Of a stretch of DNA of 64,000 nt, positions 17,526 to 24,506 are shown piece by piece. This DNA comes from T3SED10-260 sp035363255 (GTDB lineage: Bacteria > Caldisericota > Caldisericia > UBA6126), in NCBI GenBank assembly GCA_035363255.1, contig DAOSES010000010.1, forward strand, positions 1 through 64,000, written 5' to 3'. Numbering within the stretch: the first letter of the stretch is position 1; the number at the start of each line of letters is the position of its first letter. A program made the position numbers and the translations under genes. The notes beneath the pieces are model-generated. The model worked only from the letters and a program-made list of their open reading frames with translations, made no database searches and was not told the origin of the DNA.

Positions 17526-18728
17526 TTAGTACAAGAAGCCAAAAAGATAGAGTGGAATTGTATGCTGAAACCCGAGCTCAATATCATCAAGAACTAGCCA
17601 GGCATTGTCCAATCCTTCGATTTGTATTTTTGTCTTATTCCTTCCGCCTACTTCCAGCACATATTTGCCATCTACAAAAAAATCCCCCTGGGAAGGAATG
17701 GAAACCTCATGTTTTCCGCTCAATTGGTTGACGATAAAGCATTCACGTGAGGACCCCTTGTTTTGTTCCATGGAGTTTTCGGATAGGGCTTGAATTAATC
17801 CTGTATTTTGTAGGAATATTTTTGCTGGCTTTCTCATGGCGTTAAATCCTTGGCCTGCCCTTCTAAGGTTGATGATCAAGCCTGCTTTTTCGAGAAACTC
17901 GATGTAATGGTAAACATATTCACGGGATATACCCAAGTCCTTGCTTATTCGTTCCATATTGGGAACAAAGGGTTCACTATTGGCTATGATCCAAAGCAGT
18001 TTTTTCAAGACAGGGAGTTTGGGCTGGGATAAGTTAAAGCTAAATGCAATGTCTTCAAAGATTACTTTTTCAATCACATTTTGCAGTCTTTCCATGTACT
18101 CTTTTTTGCCTTCAAGAAAAAAGGGGTAATACCCGTAGGTAAGGTACTCGGAAAAATCTTTCAATATACTGCGGTTTTTTATGATATCCGAAGCAAGTTT
18201 TACATGGTTTAGGAGTAGGTCCTCGAGTTTAAAGGCAGGAAGATGGATTTCTTTTTCCAACTGTAAAAACTCTCGAAACGACAAACCCATCAACTCGTAG
18301 TATACGATGCGACGGGACAGGTCTCCTTTGCTTTTTCTGAGATCAAGCGTTGAGCTTCCTGAGATAATGATTTGCTTGTCTGAATATACGTCAAGGATGT
18401 TTTTTAACTCCACGCTCCAATCGGGGTATTTATGGATTTCATCGATATATAGAGCCTGACCCCCCGTTTTAAAATAGGCGTCTGCTACTTCATACAAGCC
18501 GTGGGATAGGATATGAACGTGATCTGCTGTGATGTAAAGGGCTTTTTCGACGCTGGCATATTGTTCATGGTAGTGTTGAATCATCAGGGTGGTCTTCCCT
18601 GTTCCTCGAGCGCCATATATGCATAAAGCATTTAGGGACCAGTTGATTTCATCATATAGGTATCGTTTATAGGATCGAGTTTTAAGGTTTACCACTCTGT
18701 CATGAATTTCTATCAAACGTTGCAACAT
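17526..18728 (-). CDS. AAA-family ATPase with DUF4143-type C-terminus (ATPase 1)
   Basis: A 400-residue ATPase of the AAA_14/DUF4143 class. Walker A is GARGTGKTTL near residue 40 and Walker B ALYIDEIHKY near 95, followed by a sensor (IISGSSTLDL near 122). The middle is a winged-helix-like region (LGISREYVYHYIEFLEKAGL near 265-285), and the C-terminus has a nuclease-fold remnant (VDGKYVLEVGGRNKTK). Proteins of this class are common in anaerobes and their role is unsettled; toxin-antitoxin-like and mobile behaviour have been suggested. ATG at 18726-18728 has a strong AAGGAGGTG site. Upstream lies a consensus promoter overlapped by a palindromic operator, so self-regulation is likely. It precedes the PMP array by 84 nt and may be transcribed with it. 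Confidence 0.85.
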   Translation of the reverse strand: MLQRLIEIHDRVVNLKTRSYKRYLYDEINWSLNALCIYGARGTGKTTLMIQHYHEQYASVEKALYITADHVHILSHGLYEVADAYFKTGGQALYIDEIHKYPDWSVELKNILDVYSDKQIIISGSSTLDLRKSKGDLSRRIVYYELMGLSFREFLQLEKEIHLPAFKLEDLLLNHVKLASDIIKNRSILKDFSEYLTYGYYPFFLEGKKEYMERLQNVIEKVIFEDIAFSFNLSQPKLPVLKKLLWIIANSEPFVPNMERISKDLGISREYVYHYIEFLEKAGLIINLRRAGQGFNAMRKPAKIFLQNTGLIQALSENSMEQNKGSSRECFIVNQLSGKHEVSIPSQGDFFVDGKYVLEVGGRNKTKIQIEGLDNAWLVLDDIELGFQHTIPLYLFGFLY

Positions 18729-18752
18729 GTGGGAACACCTCCTTTTGGGTAT

Positions 18753-18804
18753 ATTGTAAAGTGGACTTTACAGTTTGTCAACATTATTGTAAAGTGGACT
18801 TTAC
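18753..18804 (-). promoter_or_regulatory. ATPase 1 promoter with two 16-bp palindromic operators
   Basis: On the minus strand: -35 TTGACA (18776-18781), 17-bp spacer, -10 TACAAT (18753-18758), about 25 nt before the ATG. The palindrome GTAAAGT-nn-ACTTTAC occurs twice, at 18756-18771 (spacer and -10) and at 18789-18804 (upstream of -35), exactly 33 bp apart or about three helix turns. This is a classic repressor arrangement. The winged-helix part of the ATPase itself is a candidate repressor. Confidence 0.8.
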
Positions 18805-18940
18805 GATTTATATCCCTGCAAAGCTATTTTATGAAGTCGGTGGAGCTAAATTCACCGTAATTGGCAAATTATAGTGAAGTAACTTCACCGAAATTGGCAA
18901 ATTTGCTACTACAAAAAAGAACCGTCCCCGATTTGTTGTT
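18789..18940 (-). repeat. ATPase-2-type deletion derivative, copy C
   Basis: This stretch has the same parts in the same order as 24036-24186: the GTAAAGT palindrome, a segment equal to the last codons of ATPase 2 (reading T-D-F-I-K-stop on the minus strand), a junction, two TTCACCGWAATTGGCAAAT repeats 33 bp apart around GTGAAGTAACTTCAC (18874-18888), and the GGGGACGG element. The whole ATPase reading frame is missing. It therefore looks like a MITE-like relic of the locus at 25012-26280. Confidence 0.8.
18911..18940 (-). repeat. GGGGACGG element
   Basis: Reads AACAACAAATCGGGGACGGT on the minus strand and then TCTTTTTTGT. Ends copy C of the ATPase derivative. The next gene on this strand (19029) has its stop about 90 bases away, with a small-protein fragment between. 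Confidence 0.85.
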
Positions 18941-18954
18941 CTGGCTGATTTGAG

Positions 18955-19006
18955 TTAAGTTGTCGAAGACCTTTTTATCGGTGGGATCGGTTTGAACGAG
19001 CATATC
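18955..19006 (-). pseudogene. Fragment of a small acidic protein gene (copy B type)
   Basis: These 52 bases match 23283-23334, inside the gene for small acidic protein B, with one clear difference (A for T in the GATCGAG part). Nothing of the rest of the gene remains. It sits directly beside ATPase derivative C, so the two were probably carried or left together. Confidence 0.75.
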
Positions 19007-19028
19007 CAGGGTTTCATTTTGTTCCTCA

Positions 19029-19595
19029 TTAAAACTTCATTTTACCAGCCAGTTTCTTTTTTATTTCCTCATTTTCTGGAGGCAACCATTCTTCAACTGA
19101 ATGACGTCTCAGTATCGATTCCATTATTAGTCCCATTATGACTAATGCTGTGAGTGTAAATCCAAACCTTAGTCCCGTAAAAGGAAGCCCTAAAAATTTG
19201 ATTTCAACCATCAATTGTGGAATTTTAAGTGCTGCCCAAGATCCTAAAAATATAACTATGTTGGTTATGCTGGCTCCTTTTCGCAATAATGTTGCTGTCA
19301 TTGGAAACGCAACATACAAAGGTCCAGTTGGTAACGTACCAAGTATTAGTGAAATAAAACCACCTTGAATGCCTGACCCGCTTCCCAACCACTTTTTGAT
19401 TTTATCTTTTGGAACCCACACCTCCATAAGACCCATCAGTAAAAAAACAGGTGGGATAATTAACGCCATTTCTTTAAAATAATTCCATGTCACCTTTGTG
19501 GATTGTGTAGCTATATTGGGAGCAATAATAGCTAAAACAAAAAATATGAATCCAATCAGAATCGGAAATTTAAATTGATTAACTATCTTATTCAT
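19029..19595 (-). CDS. Permease, second half of a split pair
   Basis: A 188-residue membrane protein with about five helices (12-30, 40-58, 75-95, 105-125 and 140-160). The loop LGTLPTGPLYVAFPM and the motif LLRKGASITNIVIFLGSWA match the repeated half of the COG0701-like putative permease family, which normally has both halves in one chain. The start overlaps the stop of the preceding permease half by four bases (ATGA), so the halves are made together and probably form a heterodimer. The substrate is unknown; family members have been linked to metalloid or organo-metal export. Confidence 0.78.
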   Translation of the reverse strand: MNKIVNQFKFPILIGFIFFVLAIIAPNIATQSTKVTWNYFKEMALIIPPVFLLMGLMEVWVPKDKIKKWLGSGSGIQGGFISLILGTLPTGPLYVAFPMTATLLRKGASITNIVIFLGSWAALKIPQLMVEIKFLGLPFTGLRFGFTLTALVIMGLIMESILRRHSVEEWLPPENEEIKKKLAGKMKF

Positions 19596-20071
19596 AATAT
19601 CACCCCCATTAAGGTTGCTATAATCAATGCAGCTAGAAATCCCAACCCATTACGAAGCAAAGTAAATTTTTTCCCTAAGGTCTTAATCTCCATTGGTGCT
19701 GTGACAATACCAACCATAACCAATGTAGTGATAAAAGTAGAAATGGTTATTACTGTTGCACCAGAGCGAAGTAGGGAACCCGCTAATGGAAAAGCGACCA
19801 ATGAAGGTATCAAGGTGATCGAACCTAATACTGCAGCTACGATGGTTGCTGTAAATCCAGCTTCAGCGCCCACTAGATTTGAAATTGTTTCTGGTGTAAG
19901 TATTCCTAAAGTCAGACCTACAATCCCTAATACAGCCAAAAGACTAGGAGCACTTTTTAGTAATGATTTCCCTGCAACCTTGAATGCTTTTTTTGATTTC
20001 TCTTTGCTATTTATTATGGAAGCAACTAGACAAACAACTAATAAGCTATAAATCGCAATAATAGTGGCCAT
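19592..20071 (-). CDS. Permease, first half of a split pair
   Basis: A 159-residue protein with about five membrane helices (3-20, 40-60, 70-92, 100-125 and 138-158). It carries SITLIPSLVAFPLAGSLLRSGA, the counterpart of the LGTLPTGPLYVAFPM...LLRKGA motif in the other half. It begins 4 nt after the small gene at 20076 and overlaps the second half by four bases, completing a four-gene run from the PadR regulator. Confidence 0.76.
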   Translation of the reverse strand: MATIIAIYSLLVVCLVASIINSKEKSKKAFKVAGKSLLKSAPSLLAVLGIVGLTLGILTPETISNLVGAEAGFTATIVAAVLGSITLIPSLVAFPLAGSLLRSGATVITISTFITTLVMVGIVTAPMEIKTLGKKFTLLRNGLGFLAALIIATLMGVIL

Positions 20072-20075
20072 AATA

Positions 20076-20255
20076 TTACCTTTCTACTGCCCCAGTTTTA
20101 ATATGAATACCCATAAGTCTTGCTCCTGAAGCCGATTCCATCGAAAGTAATGCTGGTTCTGTAATAAATACTTGATTTTCTTTTAATGTTAATACATTTA
20201 CCCCTCTGTTCTCATAGCCTTCAGCCTCCAGTTTCATTAAATCAAAAATTTTCAT
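20076..20255 (-). CDS. 59-residue protein between regulator and permease (unknown)
   Basis: Reads MKIFDLMKLEAEGYENR..., with a small beta-type core (VNVLTLKENQVFIT) and the end MGIHIKTGAVER. I do not recognise the family. I prefer ATG 20253-20255, about 9 nt after AAAGGGAT, over the longer frame beginning at 20291 inside the PadR gene. It overlaps the PadR gene by 14 bases and ends 4 nt before the permease, so it belongs to that operon. No cysteine pair or membrane segment. Confidence 0.6.
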   Translation of the reverse strand: MKIFDLMKLEAEGYENRGVNVLTLKENQVFITEPALLSMESASGARLMGIHIKTGAVER

Positions 20256-20640
20256 TTGAAATATCCCTTTCATGCTTGAATTTATCTTCATATTTCTGAA
20301 TTAACTTTTCAATCATTGAGTTTCTGATTTTTAAGATATTAATCCACTGTTCAAGGTCTTTTCTACCGTAATTTGTGATTTCATATACTCTCCTCCTTGG
20401 TCCTGAAGTACCTTCTTCCCAAAATGATGAAACCAAGTTTTCTTTTTCCATTGTTCTAAGCGTTCTATAGAGCGTACTAATATTAAGATCGTTTTGAGTA
20501 AAACCAAAATACTCAAGTTGTTCTACAAGTCCATAACCATACCCTATTTCATCATACAGAAGAAATAACAAACACACCTTTAAAAATCTTTCCATCTTAT
20601 GGCTTTTGCTAGTGCAAAATAAATCTTGTTCTTTCTTCAA
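20242..20640 (-). CDS. PadR-family transcriptional regulator
   Basis: A 132-residue PadR-like winged-helix repressor: FLKVCLLFLLYDEIGYGYGL (helix 1-2), NISTLYRTLRTMEKENLV (recognition helix) and the wing SGPRRRVYEITNYGRKDL, followed by a dimerisation helix. The start is the TTG at 20638-20640, placed 5 nt after a perfect GGAGGTGAT site; a frame from 20655 would read through that site. It heads the operon with the 59-residue protein and the two permease halves, so it likely controls export of a compound that it binds. Upstream repeats at 20672-20697 are candidate operators. Confidence 0.87.
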   Translation of the reverse strand: MKKEQDLFCTSKSHKMERFLKVCLLFLLYDEIGYGYGLVEQLEYFGFTQNDLNISTLYRTLRTMEKENLVSSFWEEGTSGPRRRVYEITNYGRKDLEQWINILKIRNSMIEKLIQKYEDKFKHERDISNENF

Positions 20641-20660
20641 TAAAATCACCTCCAATTATA

Positions 20661-20698
20661 CTATGTACTTAATGTATATAGTCACTATGTATATAGTT
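20661..20698 (-). promoter_or_regulatory. Candidate PadR operator, tandem ATGTATATAGT
   Basis: ATGTATATAGT occurs at 20672-20682 and again at 20687-20697, 15 bp apart, with a related CTATGTAC at 20661-20668. The second sits in ACTATGTATATAGT, which has 5-bp inverted ends. The block lies 20-60 bases before the PadR start, where promoter and operator are expected. PadR sites often contain ATGT/ACAT-type half-sites. Confidence 0.55.
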
Positions 20699-20989
20699 TA
20701 CTCTTTGTGGAAATACTTGTCAAAAACTGATTTTATTACCTGTTTTCTTGATTTATTACATTCTAACGGCATAGCAATAGATAGATCATGTTCCTCGCGA
20801 GAGTCAAAGATTTATAATGGTTAGCTTTTGAAAGCTTAACAATCTTAAAGAATTATTTAGCCAGCACCTGAGCAAGTATATATGGTTGCTCAAAGCACAA
20901 AATATTTCTTAACCAAGCCAAGGAAGCTTCTTAACGGCACTGCATGAAACGAAGATGTTGTTTGTCAAATTCGTCAAAAGATTGACGAA
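20699..20989. other. About 290 bases without a recognisable gene
   Basis: AT-rich spacer between the PadR operon promoter and the hydrolase relic. I see no gene, strong hairpin or repeat in it. Confidence 0.5.
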
Positions 20990-21058
20990 ATTCTCGGTGG
21001 GCATCCGACCGTATATTACTCCGCGGATTTGATTTTCAAGATTGGTTTTGCATGGGAT
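20990..21058 (-). pseudogene. 5' relic of an ADP-ribosylglycohydrolase gene beside P7
   Basis: On the minus strand the sequence reads NLENQIRGVIYGR, matching the first residues of the intact enzyme at 10892 (NLENKIRGVIYGH), then loses the match. It overlaps the end of PMP gene P7 just as the intact gene overlaps P1. So the P7 locus once carried the same PMP-hydrolase pair. Confidence 0.85.
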
Positions 21059-21965
21059 TGCTGATTTTCTGTTTATTTTTTTGGACAAGTGAAATAATGT
21101 AGAGGAGCAATAAACCAAGCAAACCTATAGAAAAGAATCCTGCGGTAACGAAGCCTATAATACTCTCTCCATAGGTGGGTGATTTAATATGGACTGCCAT
21201 TTCGGGGTTGGTGTCTTTGTGGATGATTTTCATCGTTGCGAGGGGAAACAAAAAGTTATCATAAAAGCCTACTCCATATACCTTTGAAGCATATTTACCA
21301 TCAGAGAAGCTAATTTGTTCATAGAATAGATGAATTCCAGTTGCACCTGTTGAGCCACAATATATCCAACACCTATCCATGTGGTTTGCACTAACGATAT
21401 AGCGGAATTTTGGACCCAAAATAGTCTGTTCAACTATGTTAAATGAAGAATCAAAAATGATAAATTCATTTGTGTTTTGACCTTTTTTTGTTGCAATAAA
21501 TCCTTCTTGGCTTGAGTTTTGGAAGGGCAATAATTCAATGATTTTATTTTCGTCCGCTATTAGTTTTTTGAAAGTACTATCTGAAGCTACTGGAGCATTG
21601 GATGCTATGTAGTCTTCCTTTAGCTTGAGGACAAGGGCGTTCCTTTTTTCTATATAGTCTTGCACTTCTTTGGGGAGATCGCTGGGGAGCTTAGTGTAAA
21701 GGGGAGGAAGCTTTGGGTGAAGCTCTTCTTTATGATCCTCCAGCTTCAGTTTTGGAGCTTCAATGATGATAAGCTTTGGAGTTTTCATGGGATCTTTTGG
21801 AAGGATTAGATCGCTTGGATGAGCGATGTTTAGATATCGCCAGGGTTGGAACAAGGCCAGAGGAAGCAATAAAACACTCAAAATCATAAGGGTAAACAGA
21901 TATATCGTAGCTCTCTTTAAGGCGCCCAGCGAAAAGAACTTCTTGAATACCTCGTTTGCTTTCAT
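21036..21965 (-). CDS. PMP family membrane-anchored protein P7 (unknown)
   Basis: A 309-residue family member lying apart from the main array. It has MKANEVFKKFFSLGALK, a membrane helix at about 18-42, FQPWRYLNIAH, DLILPKDPM, PPLYTKLPSDLPKEV and EKRNALVLKL, then a central domain with GSTGATGIHLFYEQI. It ends LATMKIIHKDTNPEMAVHI, a C-terminal helix (about 275-298) and QKNKQKISN. The tail and 3' flank match P2 and the P1-hydrolase junction. ATG at 21963-21965, with the family-type AGGTTTAGC leader (GGAGG weaker here). It is followed by the hydrolase relic and preceded, about 110 nt upstream, by the DUF1016 gene. Confidence 0.78.
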   Translation of the reverse strand: MKANEVFKKFFSLGALKRATIYLFTLMILSVLLLPLALFQPWRYLNIAHPSDLILPKDPMKTPKLIIIEAPKLKLEDHKEELHPKLPPLYTKLPSDLPKEVQDYIEKRNALVLKLKEDYIASNAPVASDSTFKKLIADENKIIELLPFQNSSQEGFIATKKGQNTNEFIIFDSSFNIVEQTILGPKFRYIVSANHMDRCWIYCGSTGATGIHLFYEQISFSDGKYASKVYGVGFYDNFLFPLATMKIIHKDTNPEMAVHIKSPTYGESIIGFVTAGFFSIGLLGLLLLYIISLVQKNKQKISNPMQNQS

Positions 21966-22072
21966 GCTAAACCTCCAAACCTAGCTATCTTTCTTCCATT
22001 ATACTGAAATAGGTGATTTAAGGAATGAGTTATGTTTTGTGAATTTGCATGATTCGAAGGATCTAATTAGCT

Positions 22073-23152
22073 TCATGAATCACTATCTTGCAAGAGCCTA
22101 ATAAATGCCTGTTTATCAGGTAGGATTGTTTTATATTGACTCGTGAAAATTTGTTCGTTGTCTTGTGGTAGAGTAATTTCTACTAATACATTACTTTTTT
22201 GTTTACAAAGAACAATACCTATTGTTTTATTCTCATCAGATAGTTTCACAAAACGATCGTGATAGTTTACATACATTTGCATTTGCCCTAGATCTTGATG
22301 AGTTAGTTCACCAATTTTTAAGTCAATAATTACAAAGCATTTAAGCAAACGGTTAAAAAAGACAAGATCAGCTTTAAAATGCTTTTCATCAATTGTCATG
22401 CGAAATTGCCTAGCCACAAAGGTAAATCCTTTACCAAGCTCGAGGAGGAAATATTCGAGCTTATTGATAATTTCAGTTTCAAGTTCGCTTTCAGAGTATT
22501 CGTATTTCTCTGGCAAATTTAAGAATTCGAGTATGTAGGGATCTTTTAAAATGTCGAGTGGTTTCTCTATTATTTGTCCTTTTTCTGCAAGCTGTCTAAG
22601 GCCTTCTTTGTTTCGACTGAGTGCAAGTCGTTCATATAAAGCACTATTAAAGTTTCGTTTAAGTTCGCGTACACTCCAGTTATTGTTCAAAGACTCAATT
22701 TCATAAAAACTACGCTCTTCTTTGTTTTCTATACGAATGAGCACTAAATAATGTGTCCAACTCAAGTTATTGTTAGAGTTTCCAGAAATCCTAATCAGTG
22801 ATTGGGATTTCTTAGAAATTCCTGAATTTGATCCAAAATCAGAATCCACGGCATATATCTGGTAAAATTTACGCATATTTTCTAGGTTTTGAACCGAAAA
22901 ACCCTTACCAAATTCTTTTGTTAGTTTTTCAGAGAGTTCTTTAAGAACCTTCTTGCCATATTCAGCTCTTTCTTTTCCCTGCTGTTCATCTTCGACTATC
23001 ATTTTTCCAATTTCATAATAGGTGTAAACCATGGTTTGGTTTACGGAGCGTACGACACTTTGTCTTGCAGATTGCAGTAACTCTGAAATTTTTACGAAAA
23101 GTGATTGATCGTGGAGTTGATTTTTTTTCATTTTAATTTCCAACCCTTTCAT
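22073..23152 (-). CDS. DUF1016/YhcG-type PD-(D/E)XK nuclease
   Basis: A 359-residue protein of the DUF1016 (YhcG/RhcG) family. The N-terminal half is the helical domain (VYTYYEIGKMIVE, GKGFSVQNLENMRKFYQ, LSWTHYLVLIRI). The C-terminal half is the PDDEXK nuclease fold: FHFKADLVFFN-like (here KHFKADLVFFNR near 275) and FVIIDLKIGEL near 292, giving the D...D-x-K active site. Such proteins are found in mobile and defence regions and some are linked to phage defence or to restriction genes. A second ATG (M8, 23129-23131) is an equally possible start. No partner gene is evident. Confidence 0.88.
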   Translation of the reverse strand: MKGLEIKMKKNQLHDQSLFVKISELLQSARQSVVRSVNQTMVYTYYEIGKMIVEDEQQGKERAEYGKKVLKELSEKLTKEFGKGFSVQNLENMRKFYQIYAVDSDFGSNSGISKKSQSLIRISGNSNNNLSWTHYLVLIRIENKEERSFYEIESLNNNWSVRELKRNFNSALYERLALSRNKEGLRQLAEKGQIIEKPLDILKDPYILEFLNLPEKYEYSESELETEIINKLEYFLLELGKGFTFVARQFRMTIDEKHFKADLVFFNRLLKCFVIIDLKIGELTHQDLGQMQMYVNYHDRFVKLSDENKTIGIVLCKQKSNVLVEITLPQDNEQIFTSQYKTILPDKQAFIRLLQDSDS

Positions 23153-23196
23153 CCATTTTTGCTCCTGGCTTCAAGTATGACTTTAACTGTTTTGTG

Positions 23197-23481
23197 CTAA
23201 TCCTCAATTTTTGTTGCCCAGCCAAGCTCTCTCTGGACATAGAGATGCATCTCTTCTTCATCCTCAAACTGGAGAAGATGGATTAAGTTGTCGAAGACCT
23301 TTTTATCGGTGGGATCGGTTTGATCGAGCATATCTGCCATCATGCTTTCATCGATGATCAGGTAGTGGATTCCGCCTTTGATAGCGTGGAAAGCTCCGCC
23401 AAACTCCCATCCACAGATGAGTTTAGTTTCAGGAAAATCTTCCTCCATGTTGTAATCTGCCGGAAAATTCTTTCTAATCAT
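23197..23481 (-). CDS. Small acidic protein, family copy B (unknown)
   Basis: A 94-residue acidic protein related to copies A and C. It shares the GWE(F/G)GGA(F/Y) block, IHYLIIDE, LIHLLQFEDEEE and a C-terminal RELGWAT. I place the start at ATG 23479-23481, which aligns with copy A and follows GGGAG; the longer frame adds eight residues with no match. Upstream lies a collapsed ADP-ribosylglycohydrolase gene (23581-23652), as copy A has an intact one upstream. Cytoplasmic by sequence; function unknown. Confidence 0.62.
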   Translation of the reverse strand: MIRKNFPADYNMEEDFPETKLICGWEFGGAFHAIKGGIHYLIIDESMMADMLDQTDPTDKKVFDNLIHLLQFEDEEEMHLYVQRELGWATKIED

Positions 23482-23580
23482 GCTCTTTGCTCCCTTTATG
23501 CGCAATATTATTTTCTCTATTTTGCATTATACGGGGCATGATGGACAAACAGCGTCACTTTGAAAAGAATTTTATCATTT

Positions 23581-23652
23581 ACTGCAATTCCTGGATTTGG
23601 CTTAGTTAATGAATTTTGTGCACAAACCCAGGGCCTGCGATGGCATGGGAGA
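23581..23652 (-). pseudogene. Collapsed ADP-ribosylglycohydrolase gene
   Basis: The segment joins a piece like the 3' end of the intact gene (GCAATTCCTGGATT at 23583) to a piece like its 5' part (GAATTTTGTGCACAAACCC resembling 10811-10830). The gene body between is gone. Together with the flanking homology to 9349-9475 this shows that a whole hydrolase/small-protein unit once stood here. Confidence 0.65.
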
Positions 23653-23658
23653 AATATC

Positions 23659-23871
23659 TTATGCTCTTCCTTCGCCCGATTCAAAAGACCATACCTGCTT
23701 CATCTCACCAAGTACTTGATGAAAAGGTAACTCGATTATTTCGATGATATCTTCTGCTTGTATCAATTCTTTCCTACACATTCTCTTTACAAGGATTTCT
23801 GCATTTTTTACAACACATTTTTTGGAAAAGATACGATTGTTTTTTTCGTAATAGACTAAAAATTTCTTCAT
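23659..23871 (-). CDS. 70-residue hypothetical protein
   Basis: Reads MKKFLVYYEKNNRIFSKKC and ends WSFESGEGRA. A small basic-then-acidic protein with no motif I know. ATG 23869-23871 follows a good AAAGGAGAG site, the main reason for calling it. It has no membrane segment and no similarity to its neighbours. Confidence 0.45.
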   Translation of the reverse strand: MKKFLVYYEKNNRIFSKKCVVKNAEILVKRMCRKELIQAEDIIEIIELPFHQVLGEMKQVWSFESGEGRA

Positions 23872-24010
23872 AGCTCTCCTTTTTCATTGATAAAATAAAG
23901 CACGTAACGATTTGCTGGCTTTTGGGAAAAAATGGGTTTAAAAACTTATCTTATAATTTTATTGTACACCCTGTTTTGGGCGTGTCAATCGTAATTTGGT
24001 GGTGAGTGGT

Positions 24011-24088
24011 ACTAGAAGCCATTTTCACCCTAGGTGCAAAGTGGACTTTACGATTTATATCCCTGCAAAGCTACCTTATGAAGTCGGA
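24011..24088 (-). repeat. 78-bp direct repeat, copy 1 (left of toxin-antitoxin pair)
   Basis: Matches 24987-25064 at 75 of 78 positions by eye. Includes ACTAGAAGCCATTTTCACCC, the GTAAAGT palindrome (here GCAAAGT) and the last codons of ATPase 2. Confidence 0.9.
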
Positions 24089-24186
24089 GTAGCTAACATC
24101 ACCGAAATTGGCAAATTATAGTGAAGTAACTTCACCAAAATTGGCAAATATACTGCTACAAAAAAGAACCGTCCCCAGTTGTTGTT
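24036..24186 (-). repeat. ATPase-2-type deletion derivative, copy A
   Basis: On the minus strand: GGGGACGG element (24158-24186), TTCACC-type repeats around GTGAAGTAACTTCAC (24121-24135), a junction, then the last codons of ATPase 2 (S-D-F-I-R-stop) and the GTAAAGT palindrome. It has the layout of 25012-26280 without the reading frame. The junction region (GCTAA-n-TCACCG) is shared with copy C, so both come from one deleted ancestor. The similarity continues 13 bases past the element, through the 3' tip of the Fe-S membrane protein gene. Confidence 0.82.
24158..24186 (-). repeat. GGGGACGG element
   Basis: Lies 12 nt past the stop of the nucleotidyltransferase gene, reading in the gene's direction. 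Confidence 0.85.
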
Positions 24187-24198
24187 TACCAGGTGGTG

Positions 24199-24504
24199 TC
24201 AATTTGAAAGGTAAAAGACAACGCCAACTCGTTGAATATGATCGATCAGTTCTTTATGGCTGATATCTTTGTACATGGACAAGTCGATAATGTAAGGGAG
24301 CATAAGGTCATCCAGTGCGATTTGTAATTGTTGAAATTCATTGAACTCAAGGCTATTGGATATGATGGTTAAGTCGATATCGGAGGAATGCTTATGGGTT
24401 CCTTTTGCTCTGGATCCATACAATATTACTTTTTTGATTTTGGGGTATTGCCGAAAAACATCTGTTATTGCTTGAATCGTTTTATTGCTCAGGCCAAATT
24501 TCAT
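24199..24504 (-). CDS. Minimal nucleotidyltransferase (MntA-like antitoxin)
   Basis: A 101-residue MNT-fold nucleotidyltransferase with the active-site motif LYGSRAKGTHKHSSDIDL near residues 27-45 (GS...DxD) and a third acidic residue later (YIIDLSMY). In HEPN/MNT pairs this enzyme modifies and silences the HEPN RNase. The start is 2 nt after the HEPN gene, so the two form one operon in the order toxin, antitoxin. The stop codon lies at the very edge of a repeat copied from the Fe-S membrane protein locus, so the pair's 3' boundary is a recombination point. Confidence 0.88.
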   Translation of the reverse strand: MKFGLSNKTIQAITDVFRQYPKIKKVILYGSRAKGTHKHSSDIDLTIISNSLEFNEFQQLQIALDDLMLPYIIDLSMYKDISHKELIDHIQRVGVVFYLSN

Positions 24505-24506
24505 TT

